Below are positions 43,363-53,314 of a stretch of 64,000 nt of DNA, piece by piece. The notes under the pieces are model-generated. The model was not told the origin of the DNA. It saw only the letters and a list, made by a program, of their open reading frames with translations, and did no database searches. The stretch is from Clostridia bacterium (GTDB taxonomy: Bacteria > Bacillota > Clostridia > UMGS1840). The stretch covers positions 62,001 through 126,000 of the forward strand of contig JAGBEY010000014.1 in assembly GCA_017936745.1 (NCBI GenBank), given 5' to 3'. Made by a program: the position numbers and the translations under genes. Within the stretch, counting starts at the first letter, position 1. Each line of letters opens with the position of its first letter.

Positions 43363-44625
43363 ATGAAAAAAAGAATTTTGGGAGAAATCACGGTTGCTCC
43401 CGATAAATCCATTTCTCATCGCGGTGTTTTTTTTGGAAGCATTGCAAAGGGAATTACCAGAATTGAAAATTTTTTAACCGGAGAGGATTGTATTTCCACA
43501 ATCAATTGTTTTCGCTCTCTGGGCGTTAACATTGAACAAAAGGGAAATACGGTCACCGTTTACGGAAAGGGCATTCTAAAACAGCCGGAAACTGTGTTAA
43601 ATACGGGCAATTCTGGCACAACCACCCGTCTTTTATGCGGGCTGTTGTCCGGATATCCGATTCAAACCACTTTGTCCGGGGATGACTCTCTGAATAAACG
43701 CCCGATGAAGCGTGTGATAGAGCCGTTAAGCTTAATGGGTGCAGAAATTTCTGCTAAGGATGGCAATTTCTGCCCGCTTACCATTCAAGGGAAAAACCGG
43801 CTGAAAGCGGTTTCTTATACATTGCCCGTGGCATCGGCACAGTTAAAATCGGCTCTCATTTTAGCCGGACTTCATGCTGACGGAGCTACTGTTTTAAGAG
43901 AGCCTGAATTATCCCGCAATCATACTGAGGTGATGCTTCGGTCTATGGGAGCGGATATTCAATCCATAGGAAAAGAAATCAGAGTGAATCCTATAGAGAC
44001 TCTGTCGCCATTGGAACTAAGTGTTCCCGGAGATATTTCTTCTGCTGCATTTTTTATTGTGGCAGCACTCATCACCAAAGGCAGTGAGCTTGTTATAAAA
44101 AATGTGGGAGTAAACCCCACCAGAACAGGAATTGTTACCGCTTTACGTAAAATGGGCGGCAATATCAAGGAAGAAAACAAACGGATTGTCTGCGGAGAAG
44201 AGGTTTGTGATTTGTATGTTACTTCTTCAGAGCTTCACGGCATTACGATAGAGGGAGAAATCATTCCTGCCTTAATTGATGAAATTCCCATTTTAGCAGT
44301 TGCGGCAGCAGCGGCAACGGGAACTACCGTTGTAAAAGATGCCCGTGAGCTTCGGGTTAAGGAAACAGACAGAATCCGTGCCGTTTGCGATATGCTAACG
44401 GTTGCCGGTGTAACATTTGAAGAATTTGAGGATGGCTTTTCGGTAACGGGGGCAGAAACAGTAAAAGGCGGTATTTATGAGTCATACGGTGACCACCGTA
44501 TGGCAATGAGTGAGCAGATTCTTTCTCTGTTATCGGAAGAAGAATTTCAGATTAAAGACAAAGAATGTGTGAATATTTCATTCCCTGATTTTTGGGGATT
44601 ATTTGAGCAGATAACAAAGGAGTAA
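43363..44625 (+). CDS. aroA: 3-phosphoshikimate 1-carboxyvinyltransferase (EPSP synthase)
   Basis: Transfers enolpyruvyl from PEP to shikimate 3-phosphate, the sixth step towards chorismate. The 420-aa protein has the family motifs VAPDKSISHRGVFFGSIA, NTGNSGTTTRLLCGLL (PEP-binding loop), LNKRPMKRVIEPLSLMGA, LRVKETDRIRAV and YGDHRMAMSEQIL. It is complete. It is 11 bases after dnaN and 10 before hisZ, so it may be co-transcribed with the clamp gene. No other shikimate genes are in the window. Confidence 0.96.
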   Translation: MKKRILGEITVAPDKSISHRGVFFGSIAKGITRIENFLTGEDCISTINCFRSLGVNIEQKGNTVTVYGKGILKQPETVLNTGNSGTTTRLLCGLLSGYPIQTTLSGDDSLNKRPMKRVIEPLSLMGAEISAKDGNFCPLTIQGKNRLKAVSYTLPVASAQLKSALILAGLHADGATVLREPELSRNHTEVMLRSMGADIQSIGKEIRVNPIETLSPLELSVPGDISSAAFFIVAALITKGSELVIKNVGVNPTRTGIVTALRKMGGNIKEENKRIVCGEEVCDLYVTSSELHGITIEGEIIPALIDEIPILAVAAAAATGTTVVKDARELRVKETDRIRAVCDMLTVAGVTFEEFEDGFSVTGAETVKGGIYESYGDHRMAMSEQILSLLSEEEFQIKDKECVNISFPDFWGLFEQITKE

Positions 44626-44635
44626 GCATACCATT

Positions 44636-45712
44636 ATGAAAAAAACAGCTTTAACCATTGAGGGAACAAACGATATTTTATTTGCGGAATGTCAGTTTAA
44701 GCACCGTGTGGAAGAAAATATTATGAAATGTTTTCAGAGCTACGGCTATTTTCAGCTGGAAACTCCCTTAATGGAGCATGACAGTGTGTTTTGTGAAGCG
44801 GAGGGCTTGTACCGTCTGGTAGACAGAAACGGTGCCGTTGTGTCCTTGCGTCCTGATATGACGATGCCCATTGCCCGGGTTGCGGCAACTAAGCTCTATG
44901 ATGAGCTTCCCGTAAGAGCATCTTATTTGGGGAATGTATACCGTTTTTCCGACCCCACCAAAGGGGGCAGACAAAACGAATTTACCCAGGCAGGCATTGA
45001 GCTTTTAGGAGAAACGGGCACCTTTTATGATGCAGAGGTCATTGCCCTGACTGTGAATGCATTGCTGGATGCCGGTGCTACCGATTTTATGGTGGAATTG
45101 GGAAACGTCAACTTTGTAAGAGGCTTATTATCCGAAAGCCATCTGTCGGAGGAAATGCAGGAAGAAATCAACGACCTGATGGTGAAAAAAGATATTCTTT
45201 CTATGGAAGAAGTGCTGGAAACTGTTACTTTGGAAAAAGAAATTAAAGATATTATTTTAAAGCTGCCCACTTTATTTGGCGGAAAAGAAGTGTTGGAAGC
45301 TATGATGCAGTCCGTTCTGCCGGAGCAGTCTAAGCAGGCTTTAAATGAGTTATATGAAATTTATACCTATCTTTCTTACTACGGCTATGAAAACTATATC
45401 ACCTTTGATTTGGGTATGAATAAAAATATGGATTATTATACCGGTATGATTTTTAAAATTTTCCATCAGGGAGTAGGCTTTCCTGTTGCCGGCGGCGGTC
45501 GGTATGATAAGCTGATTTCCCGATTCGGAAAAGAAATTCCCGCAACCGGTTCTGCTATTTACATCAACCGTCTGACCGACGGAATGAGCCATGTGATTTC
45601 TCATGCTGCTCCCAAAGCAGACGAACTTCTTTCGGGAGATGACAAAAAGGCTTTGATTGAGAAAGCAAATGAGCTTCGGAAAGCGGGAAAATCCGTGATT
45701 GTAAACGGGTAA
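44636..45712 (+). CDS. hisZ: ATP phosphoribosyltransferase regulatory subunit HisZ
   Basis: A HisRS-like paralogue that lacks aminoacylation and activates the short-form HisG. The 358-aa protein shows the class II core (FQLETPLMEHDSVF, LRPDMTMPIARVAATKL, NVYRFSDPTKGGRQNEFTQAGIELLG) and GGGRYDKLISRFGKEIPATGSAI, with no anticodon-binding domain. It is directly followed by hisG after 12 bases, which settles the assignment. Confidence 0.93.
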   Translation: MKKTALTIEGTNDILFAECQFKHRVEENIMKCFQSYGYFQLETPLMEHDSVFCEAEGLYRLVDRNGAVVSLRPDMTMPIARVAATKLYDELPVRASYLGNVYRFSDPTKGGRQNEFTQAGIELLGETGTFYDAEVIALTVNALLDAGATDFMVELGNVNFVRGLLSESHLSEEMQEEINDLMVKKDILSMEEVLETVTLEKEIKDIILKLPTLFGGKEVLEAMMQSVLPEQSKQALNELYEIYTYLSYYGYENYITFDLGMNKNMDYYTGMIFKIFHQGVGFPVAGGGRYDKLISRFGKEIPATGSAIYINRLTDGMSHVISHAAPKADELLSGDDKKALIEKANELRKAGKSVIVNG

Positions 45713-45724
45713 GGGGGAAACAAG

Positions 45725-46360
45725 ATGGAATATATTACAGTTGCACTGGCAAAAGGACGGCTGGGAGATTATGCCGCAGGCATTTTCGGGAAAGCCGGCT
45801 ACGATATTTCCTGCCTGGAGGATAAAGGAAGAAAACTGATTTTTACGGATGAAATCGGGAAAATCAAATATATTTTGGTAAAAGCATCCGATGTTCCCTG
45901 CTATGTGGAATACGGTGCTGCCGATATCGGCATTGTAGGGAAAGATACCATTTTAGAAGAGGGCAGAAGTCTCTATGAGGTGCTGAACTTAAATTTCGGC
46001 AAATGCAGAATGTGTGTGTGCGGGCCGGAAAGTGCCAGAGAAAAGCTTCAAAGCCGGGTGTCCTCTCTAAAGGTTGCCACCAAATATCCCAACATTGCCA
46101 GAAAGTATTTTAAAGATGTGAAAAAGCAGTCTCCCGACATTATCAAGTTAAACGGGTCCATTGAATTAGCTCCCATTGTGGGGCTTTCCGATGTGATTGT
46201 GGATATTGTGGAATCGGGAAAAACTCTGGAGGAAAACGGGCTTGGTGTGCTGGAGGAGGTATGTCAGCTGTCTGCCAGACTCATTGTAAATAAAGTCAGT
46301 ATGAAAATGAAACGTCAGATTTTGCCTATGATTGAAACATTAAAGGCAGTGATTGAATAA
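45725..46360 (+). CDS. hisG: ATP phosphoribosyltransferase, short form
   Basis: First enzyme of histidine synthesis: couples ATP and PRPP. The 211-aa short form begins ITVALAKGRLGDYAAGIF and has LVKASDVPCYVEYGAADIGIVGKDTI. It also carries VATKYPNIARKYF and the PRPP loop PIVGLSDVIVDIVESGKTLEENGL. It lacks the regulatory ACT-like domain, so it depends on HisZ, encoded just upstream. Confidence 0.96.
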   Translation: MEYITVALAKGRLGDYAAGIFGKAGYDISCLEDKGRKLIFTDEIGKIKYILVKASDVPCYVEYGAADIGIVGKDTILEEGRSLYEVLNLNFGKCRMCVCGPESAREKLQSRVSSLKVATKYPNIARKYFKDVKKQSPDIIKLNGSIELAPIVGLSDVIVDIVESGKTLEENGLGVLEEVCQLSARLIVNKVSMKMKRQILPMIETLKAVIE

Positions 46361-46369
46361 GAGGATAGT

Positions 46370-46969
46370 ATGATTGCAATTATAGACTATGGTGCCGGGA
46401 ATCTGTTTGGGGTTTCCAACGCCTTAAAACAGTTCAGCGAGGATGTGTTTATCACTTGTGACAAAGACCTTATCCGAAATGCCGACCATGTAATTTTGCC
46501 CGGAGTAGGAAGCTTTGGCGATGCAATGGGAAGCATCAAAAAATCGGGTCTGATTGAAACAGTGTATGAAGTGATTGAGAAGAAAACTCCCTTTTTAGGC
46601 ATTTGTGTGGGCTTACAGATGTGTTTTGAGCATTCCGAGGAGGGAGATGTTGCGGGACTGGGGATTTTCCCCGGAAAGATTAAAAAATTTCCCGTGGATA
46701 TCTGTAAAAAAGTGCCTCAAATCGGCTGGAATCAGGTAACAATGAAAGAAAGCCTTTTGTTTTTGGATTTACCGGATAACTATTTTTATTTTGTGCATAG
46801 CTACTACTTAGATGCCGTGAACCGTGACGAGGTAATTGCCACGGCGGAATATGGCATTCCCTTTGACTGTGCCTATCAGAAAGAAAATGTGTTCTTAACT
46901 CAGTTTCACCCGGAAAAAAGCGGAAAAACAGGCCTTAAGCTGTTGGAAAACTTTTTAAAAGTAAAATAG
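46370..46969 (+). CDS. hisH: Imidazole glycerol phosphate synthase subunit HisH
   Basis: Glutamine amidotransferase that feeds ammonia to HisF. The 199-aa class I glutaminase has IIDYGAGNLFGVSNALKQF, ILPGVGSFGDAM, the nucleophile in LGICVGLQMCFE, and the His/Glu pair in LTQFHPEKSGKTGL. All catalytic residues are present. Its obligatory partner HisF and hisA, hisB, hisD and hisI are not in the window. A terminator follows directly, so the unit ends at hisZGH. Confidence 0.95.
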   Translation: MIAIIDYGAGNLFGVSNALKQFSEDVFITCDKDLIRNADHVILPGVGSFGDAMGSIKKSGLIETVYEVIEKKTPFLGICVGLQMCFEHSEEGDVAGLGIFPGKIKKFPVDICKKVPQIGWNQVTMKESLLFLDLPDNYFYFVHSYYLDAVNRDEVIATAEYGIPFDCAYQKENVFLTQFHPEKSGKTGLKLLENFLKVK

Positions 46970-46970
46970 A

Positions 46971-46999
46971 CTTCCCCAAAAAAAGGGGGAAGCCTTTTA
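46971..46999 (+). terminator. Terminator after hisH
   Basis: CTTCCCC (46971-46977) pairs with GGGGGAAG (about 46985-46992) across an A-rich loop and is followed by CCTTTT. Confidence 0.75.
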
Positions 47000-47034
47000 A
47001 ACCACTACTTACAGAAAGGAGGGTTTGAAACAGG

Positions 47035-47709
47035 ATGGAGAAAAAAATCGGCTACACATTTCAGAACAAAAAGCTGTTGCAAATAGCACTGACAAGGCGT
47101 TCCTATGCAGTGGAGCATAATATGAAAGACTATAATCAACGGCTGGAGTTTTTGGGAGATTCGGTTCTTGGCTTAACAATTGCCGAGGAGCTTTACAAAC
47201 TGCTTCCCGATGTAAAAGAGGGGGAGCTGACCAAATTAAAGGCATCTGTGGTTTGTGAAAAATCCTTGGCTGTTGTGGCAAATGCGCTGGAAATCCCAAA
47301 ATATCTCATGATTGGAAACGGAGAGAGACTCTTAGGAATTGAAAAACTGGATTCCACCACCTCCGACACGTTGGAAGCCATTTTCGGTGCAGTTTTTTTA
47401 GACAGCGATTTTCCCACTGCAAAAGAGGTGGTTCTTCGTTTAATGAAAGATACCGTAGCAGAAACGGTGAAAAACCGGAATGTTCTGGATTCCAAATCCA
47501 AGCTTCAGGAGCTGGTGCAGAAAGAATCCAAAATAGATTTGGTTTATGAACTGATTAAATCTGAGGGTCCCGACCATGATAAGCATTTTGTGTCCCAGGT
47601 GTCCCATATGGGAAAGGTTCTGGGTCAGGGTGAGGGCAAAACCAAAAAGGAAGCGGAAAAGCAGGCAGCTCTCCGGGCAATCGAGACCTATTATCCAAAC
47701 GAAGTATAA
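47035..47709 (+). CDS. rnc: Ribonuclease III
   Basis: Cleaves double-stranded RNA in rRNA and mRNA processing. The 224-aa protein has the signature QRLEFLGDSVLGLTIAEELY with the catalytic Glu/Asp, and DTLEAIFGAVFLDSDF with the second acidic pair. A C-terminal dsRNA-binding domain follows (SKLQELVQKESKIDLVYELI ... GEGKTKKEAEKQAALRAIE). The usual neighbours (acpP, smc, ftsY) are absent; an aminotransferase gene follows by 17 bases. Confidence 0.96.
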   Translation: MEKKIGYTFQNKKLLQIALTRRSYAVEHNMKDYNQRLEFLGDSVLGLTIAEELYKLLPDVKEGELTKLKASVVCEKSLAVVANALEIPKYLMIGNGERLLGIEKLDSTTSDTLEAIFGAVFLDSDFPTAKEVVLRLMKDTVAETVKNRNVLDSKSKLQELVQKESKIDLVYELIKSEGPDHDKHFVSQVSHMGKVLGQGEGKTKKEAEKQAALRAIETYYPNEV

Positions 47710-47726
47710 GAAAGGAAGTTTTAAAA

Positions 47727-48911
47727 ATGCAATATCATATTTCCGATAATATAAAAACCATGAAAGGCTCTGCCATTCGTGAAATGTTTAAAACCATGGC
47801 AAAGCCGGGGATTATCTCCTTTGCCGGCGGAAATCCCTCTCCTCTTACCTTCCCCGTGGAGGAAATTAAGGAAATCGCCCAAAAGGTGTTAACCGAAATG
47901 CCGTCTTTATGCTTGCAATACGGCATCACCGAGGGGTATACTCCCTTAATTGAGCAGGTGGAAGCACGATTGAAAAAGCAGGGCATCTACCGGGAGGGCA
48001 ACAACACCATCATCACCACCGGCGGTCAGCAGGGTCTTGATTTAGCGGTAAAAAGCATTTTAAATCAGGGAGATACTGTAATTGTGGAAGAACCCAGCTT
48101 TATCGGTGCGCTGAACTCTTTCCGCACCTACGGTGCTGTATTAAAGGGTGTTCCCGTGGAAGCAGACGGTATGAATATGGAAAAGCTGGAGGAAATCTTA
48201 AAATCCGATGACAGAGTGCGGATTATTTATGTGATTCCCACCTTCCAGAATCCCACCGGGATTACCATGTCTTTGGAAAAAAGAAAGAAGCTTCTTTCTT
48301 TAGCATACAAGTACAATGTGGTTATTTTTGAGGATAACCCTTACGGTGAGCTTCGGTTCAAAGGGGAAAATGTACCCACCTTAAAATCTATGGATGAAGA
48401 AAATGCGGTGATGTATTTTGGTTCTTTCTCCAAAATTTTAGCACCGGGACTTCGTCTGGGCTTTACTCACGGCATTCCCGAAATTATGGAAAAAATGGTG
48501 GTAGCAAAGCAGGTAAATGATGTGCATACCAACCTTTTGACTCAGGTAATTGCCTCCGAATGGCTGAAAACCTGTGATATTGATGCTCACATCGGCAAGG
48601 CAAGAGAGCTGTATGGACATCAGTGTGAGCTGATGCTTTCCGAAATGGATCAGCACTTCCCCAAAGCGGTTACCTACACCCGTCCCGAGGGGGGACTTTT
48701 CATCTGGTGCACGCTGCCTGAGGGAATGGATGCTGCAGGCATTGTGAAAAAAGGCGTGGAAAAAAATGTTGCCTTTGTGCCAGGCTCTAATTTTATGACC
48801 GATATGGGCAAGCCCTGTAACTGCTTCCGTCTGAACTATTCCACCATGACAGACGATAAAATTGTGGAAGGTATCGGCATTTTAGCAGAAGTATTGAAAG
48901 AAAATTTATAA
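47727..48911 (+). CDS. PLP-dependent aminotransferase (fold type I, 2-aminoadipate/LysN-like)
   Basis: The 394-aa enzyme starts GSAIREMFKTMAKPGIISFAGGNPSP, typical of the MocR-type aminotransferase domain without the HTH. It has TTGGQQGLDLAVKSI, YVIPTFQNPTGITMS, and the PLP-lysine segment YFGSFSKILAPGLRLGF. It ends EGGLFIWCTLPEGMDA and FRLNYST. Relatives act on 2-aminoadipate, aromatic or branched-chain amino acids; the substrate here is not readable. It lies between rnc and trpS with short gaps, so co-transcription is likely. Confidence 0.9.
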   Translation: MQYHISDNIKTMKGSAIREMFKTMAKPGIISFAGGNPSPLTFPVEEIKEIAQKVLTEMPSLCLQYGITEGYTPLIEQVEARLKKQGIYREGNNTIITTGGQQGLDLAVKSILNQGDTVIVEEPSFIGALNSFRTYGAVLKGVPVEADGMNMEKLEEILKSDDRVRIIYVIPTFQNPTGITMSLEKRKKLLSLAYKYNVVIFEDNPYGELRFKGENVPTLKSMDEENAVMYFGSFSKILAPGLRLGFTHGIPEIMEKMVVAKQVNDVHTNLLTQVIASEWLKTCDIDAHIGKARELYGHQCELMLSEMDQHFPKAVTYTRPEGGLFIWCTLPEGMDAAGIVKKGVEKNVAFVPGSNFMTDMGKPCNCFRLNYSTMTDDKIVEGIGILAEVLKENL

Positions 48912-48923
48912 GAGGAAAAAACT

Positions 48924-49931
48924 ATGGAAACCGTTGAAAGAAAAAAACGAATTTTTTCGGGCATTCAGCCCTCCGGACATATCACCATCGGCAATTACAT
49001 CGGTGCATTGAAAAACTGGGTAAAGCTTCAGGATGAATATGATTGCGCCTACTGTGTGGTGGATATGCACGCCATCACTGTCCGTCAGACTCCTGCAGAT
49101 TTAAGAAAGCGGTGTTTAGACTTTTTAACCCAGTATATCGCCTGCGGATTAGACCCCCAAAAAAATATTATGTTTATGCAGTCTCACAATCCCGCTCACG
49201 CGGAATTGGCGTGGATTTTAATGTGTAATTCCTATATGGGAGAGCTTTCCCGTATGACACAGTTTAAAGACAAAACCAAAAACAAGCAGAACGAGTCCAT
49301 CGGAGCTGGTCTTTTCACCTATCCCGTTTTAATGGCAGCAGATATTCTGCTTTACGGAACAGACCTTGTTCCCGTTGGTATCGACCAGATGCAGCATTTA
49401 GAGCTGGCAAGAGACTTAGCCATTCGCTTTAATAATTATTATGGCGAAACCTTTACGGTTCCCGAGGGTTACCTCTCTAAAACCGGTGCAAAAATTATGA
49501 GTCTCCAGGAGCCTACCAAAAAAATGTCGAAATCGGACGAAAACCCCAAGGCATACATCACCATTACCGATGAACCGGATTTGATTGTGAAAAAAATCAA
49601 ATCCGCTGTAACTGACAGTGATATGTGCATCTGCCGCGGCGAGGGCAAAGAGGGGATTGAAAACCTGATGAGCATTATGGGTGCAATTACCGGCAAAACC
49701 TTTGAGGAAATTGAAAAAGAATATCAGGGTAAAAACTACGGGGTATTCAAAAGCGATGTGGCAGAATGTGTGGTAGAAGAGCTGCGGCCCGTGAGAGAAC
49801 GGTATTTACAGCTCCAAAGCGACAAAGCATATTTAGAGCAGGTATACAAGGCAGGTGCCGAAAAAGCACAGCTTGCTTCCCGTAAAATTTTAAGAAAAGT
49901 ATATAAAAAAGTTGGCTTTATCGAAAAATAG
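48924..49931 (+). CDS. trpS: Tryptophanyl-tRNA synthetase
   Basis: Charges tRNA-Trp. The 335-aa class Ic enzyme has KRIFSGIQPSGHITIGNYIGAL (HIGH-type motif TIGN), the Trp-binding region DMHAITVRQTP and VPVGIDQMQHLELARDLA. The KMSKS loop is PTKKMSKSDENPKAY. It is complete, with AGAGGAAAA before the ATG. It follows the aminotransferase by 12 bases. No T-box is seen before it. Confidence 0.97.
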   Translation: METVERKKRIFSGIQPSGHITIGNYIGALKNWVKLQDEYDCAYCVVDMHAITVRQTPADLRKRCLDFLTQYIACGLDPQKNIMFMQSHNPAHAELAWILMCNSYMGELSRMTQFKDKTKNKQNESIGAGLFTYPVLMAADILLYGTDLVPVGIDQMQHLELARDLAIRFNNYYGETFTVPEGYLSKTGAKIMSLQEPTKKMSKSDENPKAYITITDEPDLIVKKIKSAVTDSDMCICRGEGKEGIENLMSIMGAITGKTFEEIEKEYQGKNYGVFKSDVAECVVEELRPVRERYLQLQSDKAYLEQVYKAGAEKAQLASRKILRKVYKKVGFIEK

Positions 49932-49981
49932 CTCCCGAAAAGGGGATGCCTTTTCAATAAAATAAAAAAGGAGAATTTACT

Positions 49982-50971
49982 ATGAACAAGTATCTTGGTC
50001 ATCCGTCTCAGCTTGGCGGTATAGAAGAAGTAATTTTAGCCCAGGGCAAAGGAAAGGGTATGAATCTTCTGCAGATAAAAAATACCAAAGCCATTGATTT
50101 GACTCTGGTATGCGACAGATGTATGGATATGTCCCGCCTTTCTTACAAAGGTGTTAATTTAGGCTGGTTTGCTCCCGCAGGATATGTTGCACCGGGTCTT
50201 TATGACGATGCAAAAGGCAGAGGATTCTTGCAGAACTTTACAGCAGGTTTTTTAACCACCTGCGGTCTCACTGCAGTGGGCGGTTCCTGTATGGACGACG
50301 GGGAAAGCACTCCCATGCACGGGCTGATCAGCAATACTCCCTGTGAGCATTATCATTACTACGAAACCGAGGACGAAATCATTGTGGAAGCAACTGTAAG
50401 AGAAGCATCTTTGTTTGCTTGTCACACCGAAATGAAGCGTACCTATAAAATTTCAAAAACCGAAGATAAAATCACTCTTTCCGATGTGATTACCAATATT
50501 GGCAACAAAACTGCTCCCAGCATGGTGCTTTATCACTTCAATTTAGGGTATCCTCTGCTTTCGGAAACGGCACAGCTGTCCATTCCCGAGCATTCCAGCT
50601 TCCCCACTGCAGACGCGTTTAATGCAATGTATCCCAATAGAAAAGTGATGGAAAAACCCCAGGCAGGCTTTTCTGAAGAATGTTATGTATATGATGTCAA
50701 AGAAGAAAATGGGAAAGCAAAAATCGGTATCTACAATCCTGATAGCTCCGTCGGCTTTACCATGAGCTTTTCCAAAGACTCGCTTCCTTTCTTAACCGAA
50801 TGGAAAATGATGGGTGAATATGAATACGTTTTAGGCTTAGAACCCGGCAATGCTTGGCCTTGCGGCAGAGATAAAATGCGGGAACGGGGCGAACTGAAAT
50901 TCTTAGAACCCGGTGAATCCATTACCACTGAAATTGTACTTGAATTTACCGATAAACCGATTTCTTTCTAA
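49982..50971 (+). CDS. DUF4432 family protein, aldose-1-epimerase-like
   Basis: A 329-aa protein with the galactose-mutarotase-like outline of DUF4432. Visible segments are VCDRCMDMSRLSYKGVNLGWFAPAG, FTAGFLTTCGLTAVG, STPMHGLISNTPCEHY, VLYHFNLGYPLL, and EYEYVLGLEPGNAWPCGRDKMRERGEL at the end. Members are thought to bind or epimerise sugars, but no reaction is established. It lies 50 bases after trpS and ends at a strong terminator shared with the convergent clp gene. Confidence 0.88.
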   Translation: MNKYLGHPSQLGGIEEVILAQGKGKGMNLLQIKNTKAIDLTLVCDRCMDMSRLSYKGVNLGWFAPAGYVAPGLYDDAKGRGFLQNFTAGFLTTCGLTAVGGSCMDDGESTPMHGLISNTPCEHYHYYETEDEIIVEATVREASLFACHTEMKRTYKISKTEDKITLSDVITNIGNKTAPSMVLYHFNLGYPLLSETAQLSIPEHSSFPTADAFNAMYPNRKVMEKPQAGFSEECYVYDVKEENGKAKIGIYNPDSSVGFTMSFSKDSLPFLTEWKMMGEYEYVLGLEPGNAWPCGRDKMRERGELKFLEPGESITTEIVLEFTDKPISF

Positions 50972-50979
50972 TACAAAAG

Positions 50980-51013
50980 AAAAATGCCGTAGCATTTGCT
51001 ACGGCATTTTTTA
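50980..51013. terminator. Bidirectional terminator between DUF4432 and clpE-like genes
   Basis: AAAAATGCCGTAGC and GCTACGGCATTTTTT with a 4-base loop; near-perfect symmetry and T runs on both strands serve the two convergent genes. Confidence 0.93.
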
Positions 51014-51020
51014 TTTCCTG

Positions 51021-53279
51021 TTATTTTACTATGACAATTTCATTACCGTTATAATCGGCGGTAAAGGTGGTGCCGGGGAGCAAGTCTCCCGCAATATACA
51101 AATCTGCAATTTTGTCCTCTACCTCCCGTTCAATCAGGCGGCGTAAGGGACGGGCACCGAACTTTTCGTCAAAGCCGTTTTCAATGAGGTATTCCACCAA
51201 AGAATCGGTGAAAGAAACATAGAGCTTCTTTCCTTCTAAGTTTTTCTTGATGTCAGACAGCATAATGGAGGTGATTTTCTTAAGCTCCTCTTTGCCTAAG
51301 GGGTCAAACACTACAATTCTGTCCACACGGTTTAAAAATTCGGGACGGAAAAACTCACGGAGTGCCTTATTGACCTTATCCTTTGCTTTGCCGCTTTCTC
51401 CCTGAGAGAAGCCCAAGGATGCAGCCTTGTAGTCACTTCCTGCATTGGTGGTCATTACAATAATGGAATTGTAAAACCGCACGGTTTTTCCGTGGCTGTC
51501 AGTTAAAATACCATCATCTAAAATCTGCAAAAGCAGATTGAACACATCGGGATGTGCTTTTTCGATTTCGTCAAATAAAATAATGGAGTAGGGCTTCTTT
51601 CTGATTTTTTCGGTTAAAAGACCGGCATCATCATAGCCAACATAGCCCGGAGGCGAACCGATAAGCTTGGAGGCGGTGTGCTTTTCCATATATTCACTCA
51701 TATCAAAGCGGATAATGCTTTCTTCACTGCCAAACAGCTCATACGCCAATGTTTTTACCAGTTCGGTTTTCCCTACCCCGGTAGGCCCTGCGAAAATAAA
51801 GGAGGTGGGTTTACGTTTGGAGGAAAGCCCTGCTCTGCCCCGTCTCACTGCGGCGGCAACGGCTTTCACACCATCCTCCTGACCGGCAATTCGTTTTGCA
51901 ATTTTTTCTTCTAAGTGAATGAGATTTTTTGCTTCGATACCGGTAATATTCCGAACGGGAATCCGGGTGATATTTTCAATTACAGTGGCAATATCCTCGG
52001 TGGACACTGCACGGTAAGCAGACTTCTGGAGTGCGGCAATTTGTTCTCTCAGCTGACATTCCTGAATTTTATAGTCTGCCGCTTTCTGATAATCGTCAAT
52101 GGAATCGCTTTCCACCGATGCTTCTTTTAAGGACACAATATTTTCCAGCTCTTTGTTTAATTCGTCCAGCCGGATTAAGGTATCGTTTGCCACATTTTTC
52201 ACCGCACCGCTTTCGTCCAGCAGGTCAATTGCCTTGTCGGGGAGCTTTCGGTCAAAAATATAACGGTCTGCCATCACAGCGGCAGTTTCGATTGCTTCAT
52301 CGGAATAGGTTACCTTATGATAATCCTCATAGTAGCCTTTGATACCCTTTAAAATCTCGATGGTTTCGTAAATATCGGGTTCTTCCACCATCACCGTTGC
52401 AAAACGGCGTTCCAGTGCAGAATCCTTTTCAATATGCTTGCGGTACTCTTCCGGGGTGGTTGCTCCAATCATACGGAGAGAGCCTTTTGCAAGATAGGGT
52501 TTTAAGATGTTTGCCGCATTCATTGCGCCGTTGGCGTCTCCTGCTGCGACAATATTATGAATTTCGTCAATTACCAAAATTACGTTTTTCCGCTCGATGG
52601 CGTCGTTGATAACAGCTTTTAAGCGCTGCTCAAACTGACCGCGGAACTGCGTGCCTGCAATCATTCCGGCAAAATCCACTAAGAAAATCTGGGCATTTTG
52701 CAGCTTGTGAGGCACTTCTTTGTTTACGATTTTCAAAGCCAGACCCTCTGCAATTGCAGTTTTCCCAACGCCCGGCTCGCCCAGAAGCACCGGATTGTTT
52801 TTGGCGCGGCGGTTTAAAATGTGAATTACACGGTTAATTTCGGTTTCTCTGCCGATGACGGCATCAATTTCGCCTAAGCGTGCCTTATCGTTTAGATTTG
52901 TGCCGTAAGACTCCAGAGGAGTTTTCTTTTTGGGTTTTTTCTTTTTATCCTTAACGCCGATGTCACCGATATCCTCGGGGCGGATTTCCTCCACACCGTC
53001 TACGGGGGTTAAGCCCATATCCTCGGGATTGTCTCCTGGGAACATCATCATATTGTCGCCGAACATCATGCCGTCTCCCATCATTTCGGAGAACTGCTCG
53101 TTCATATTGGAAAAATCCTCTTCCGAAATACCAAACTGGTTGAGCAGCTGGTCAAAGGGTTTGATTCCCATTTCTTTGGCACACTGAAAGCACAAGCCCT
53201 CAGAGGTTTCTTTCCCGTGTTCCATTTTGGTCACGAAAACCACTGCCATATTTTTTTTACATTTTGAACATAATACCAT
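51021..53279 (-). CDS. clpE: Clp ATPase with N-terminal zinc finger (ClpE-like)
   Basis: A 752-aa two-AAA+ protein unfoldase. The N-terminus has a four-Cys zinc finger (CSKC at 4-7, CFQC at 30-33) as in ClpE and McsA, then a Met- and acid-rich linker to about residue 120. AAA1 has GEPGVGKTA (about 167-175) and [10 protein letters not shown] short middle region follows. AAA2 (about residue 500 on) has GPTGVGKTE and [13 protein letters not shown], with an LGF ClpP-contact loop ([11 protein letters not shown]). The double-Clp N-domain of ClpC is absent, which supports ClpE. No CtsR operator is evident upstream. Confidence 0.88.
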   Translation of the reverse strand: MVLCSKCKKNMAVVFVTKMEHGKETSEGLCFQCAKEMGIKPFDQLLNQFGISEEDFSNMNEQFSEMMGDGMMFGDNMMMFPGDNPEDMGLTPVDGVEEIRPEDIGDIGVKDKKKKPKKKTPLESYGTNLNDKARLGEIDAVIGRETEINRVIHILNRRAKNNPVLLGEPGVGKTAIAEGLALKIVNKEVPHKLQNAQIFLVDFAGMIAGTQFRGQFEQRLKAVINDAIERKNVILVIDEIHNIVAAGDANGAMNAANILKPYLAKGSLRMIGATTPEEYRKHIEKDSALERRFATVMVEEPDIYETIEILKGIKGYYEDYHKVTYSDEAIETAAVMADRYIFDRKLPDKAIDLLDESGAVKNVANDTLIRLDELNKELENIVSLKEASVESDSIDDYQKAADYKIQECQLREQIAALQKSAYRAVSTEDIATVIENITRIPVRNITGIEAKNLIHLEEKIAKRIAGQEDGVKAVAAAVRRGRAGLSSKRKPTSFIFAGPTGVGKTELVKTLAYELFGSEESIIRFDMSEYMEKHTASKLIGSPPGYVGYDDAGLLTEKIRKKPYSIILFDEIEKAHPDVFNLLLQILDDGILTDSHGKTVRFYNSIIVMTTNAGSDYKAASLGFSQGESGKAKDKVNKALREFFRPEFLNRVDRIVVFDPLGKEELKKITSIMLSDIKKNLEGKKLYVSFTDSLVEYLIENGFDEKFGARPLRRLIEREVEDKIADLYIAGDLLPGTTFTADYNGNEIVIVK

Positions 53280-53314
53280 TTGTATAAAGCCTCTTTTAGT
53301 TTGCTATTTTTAGA

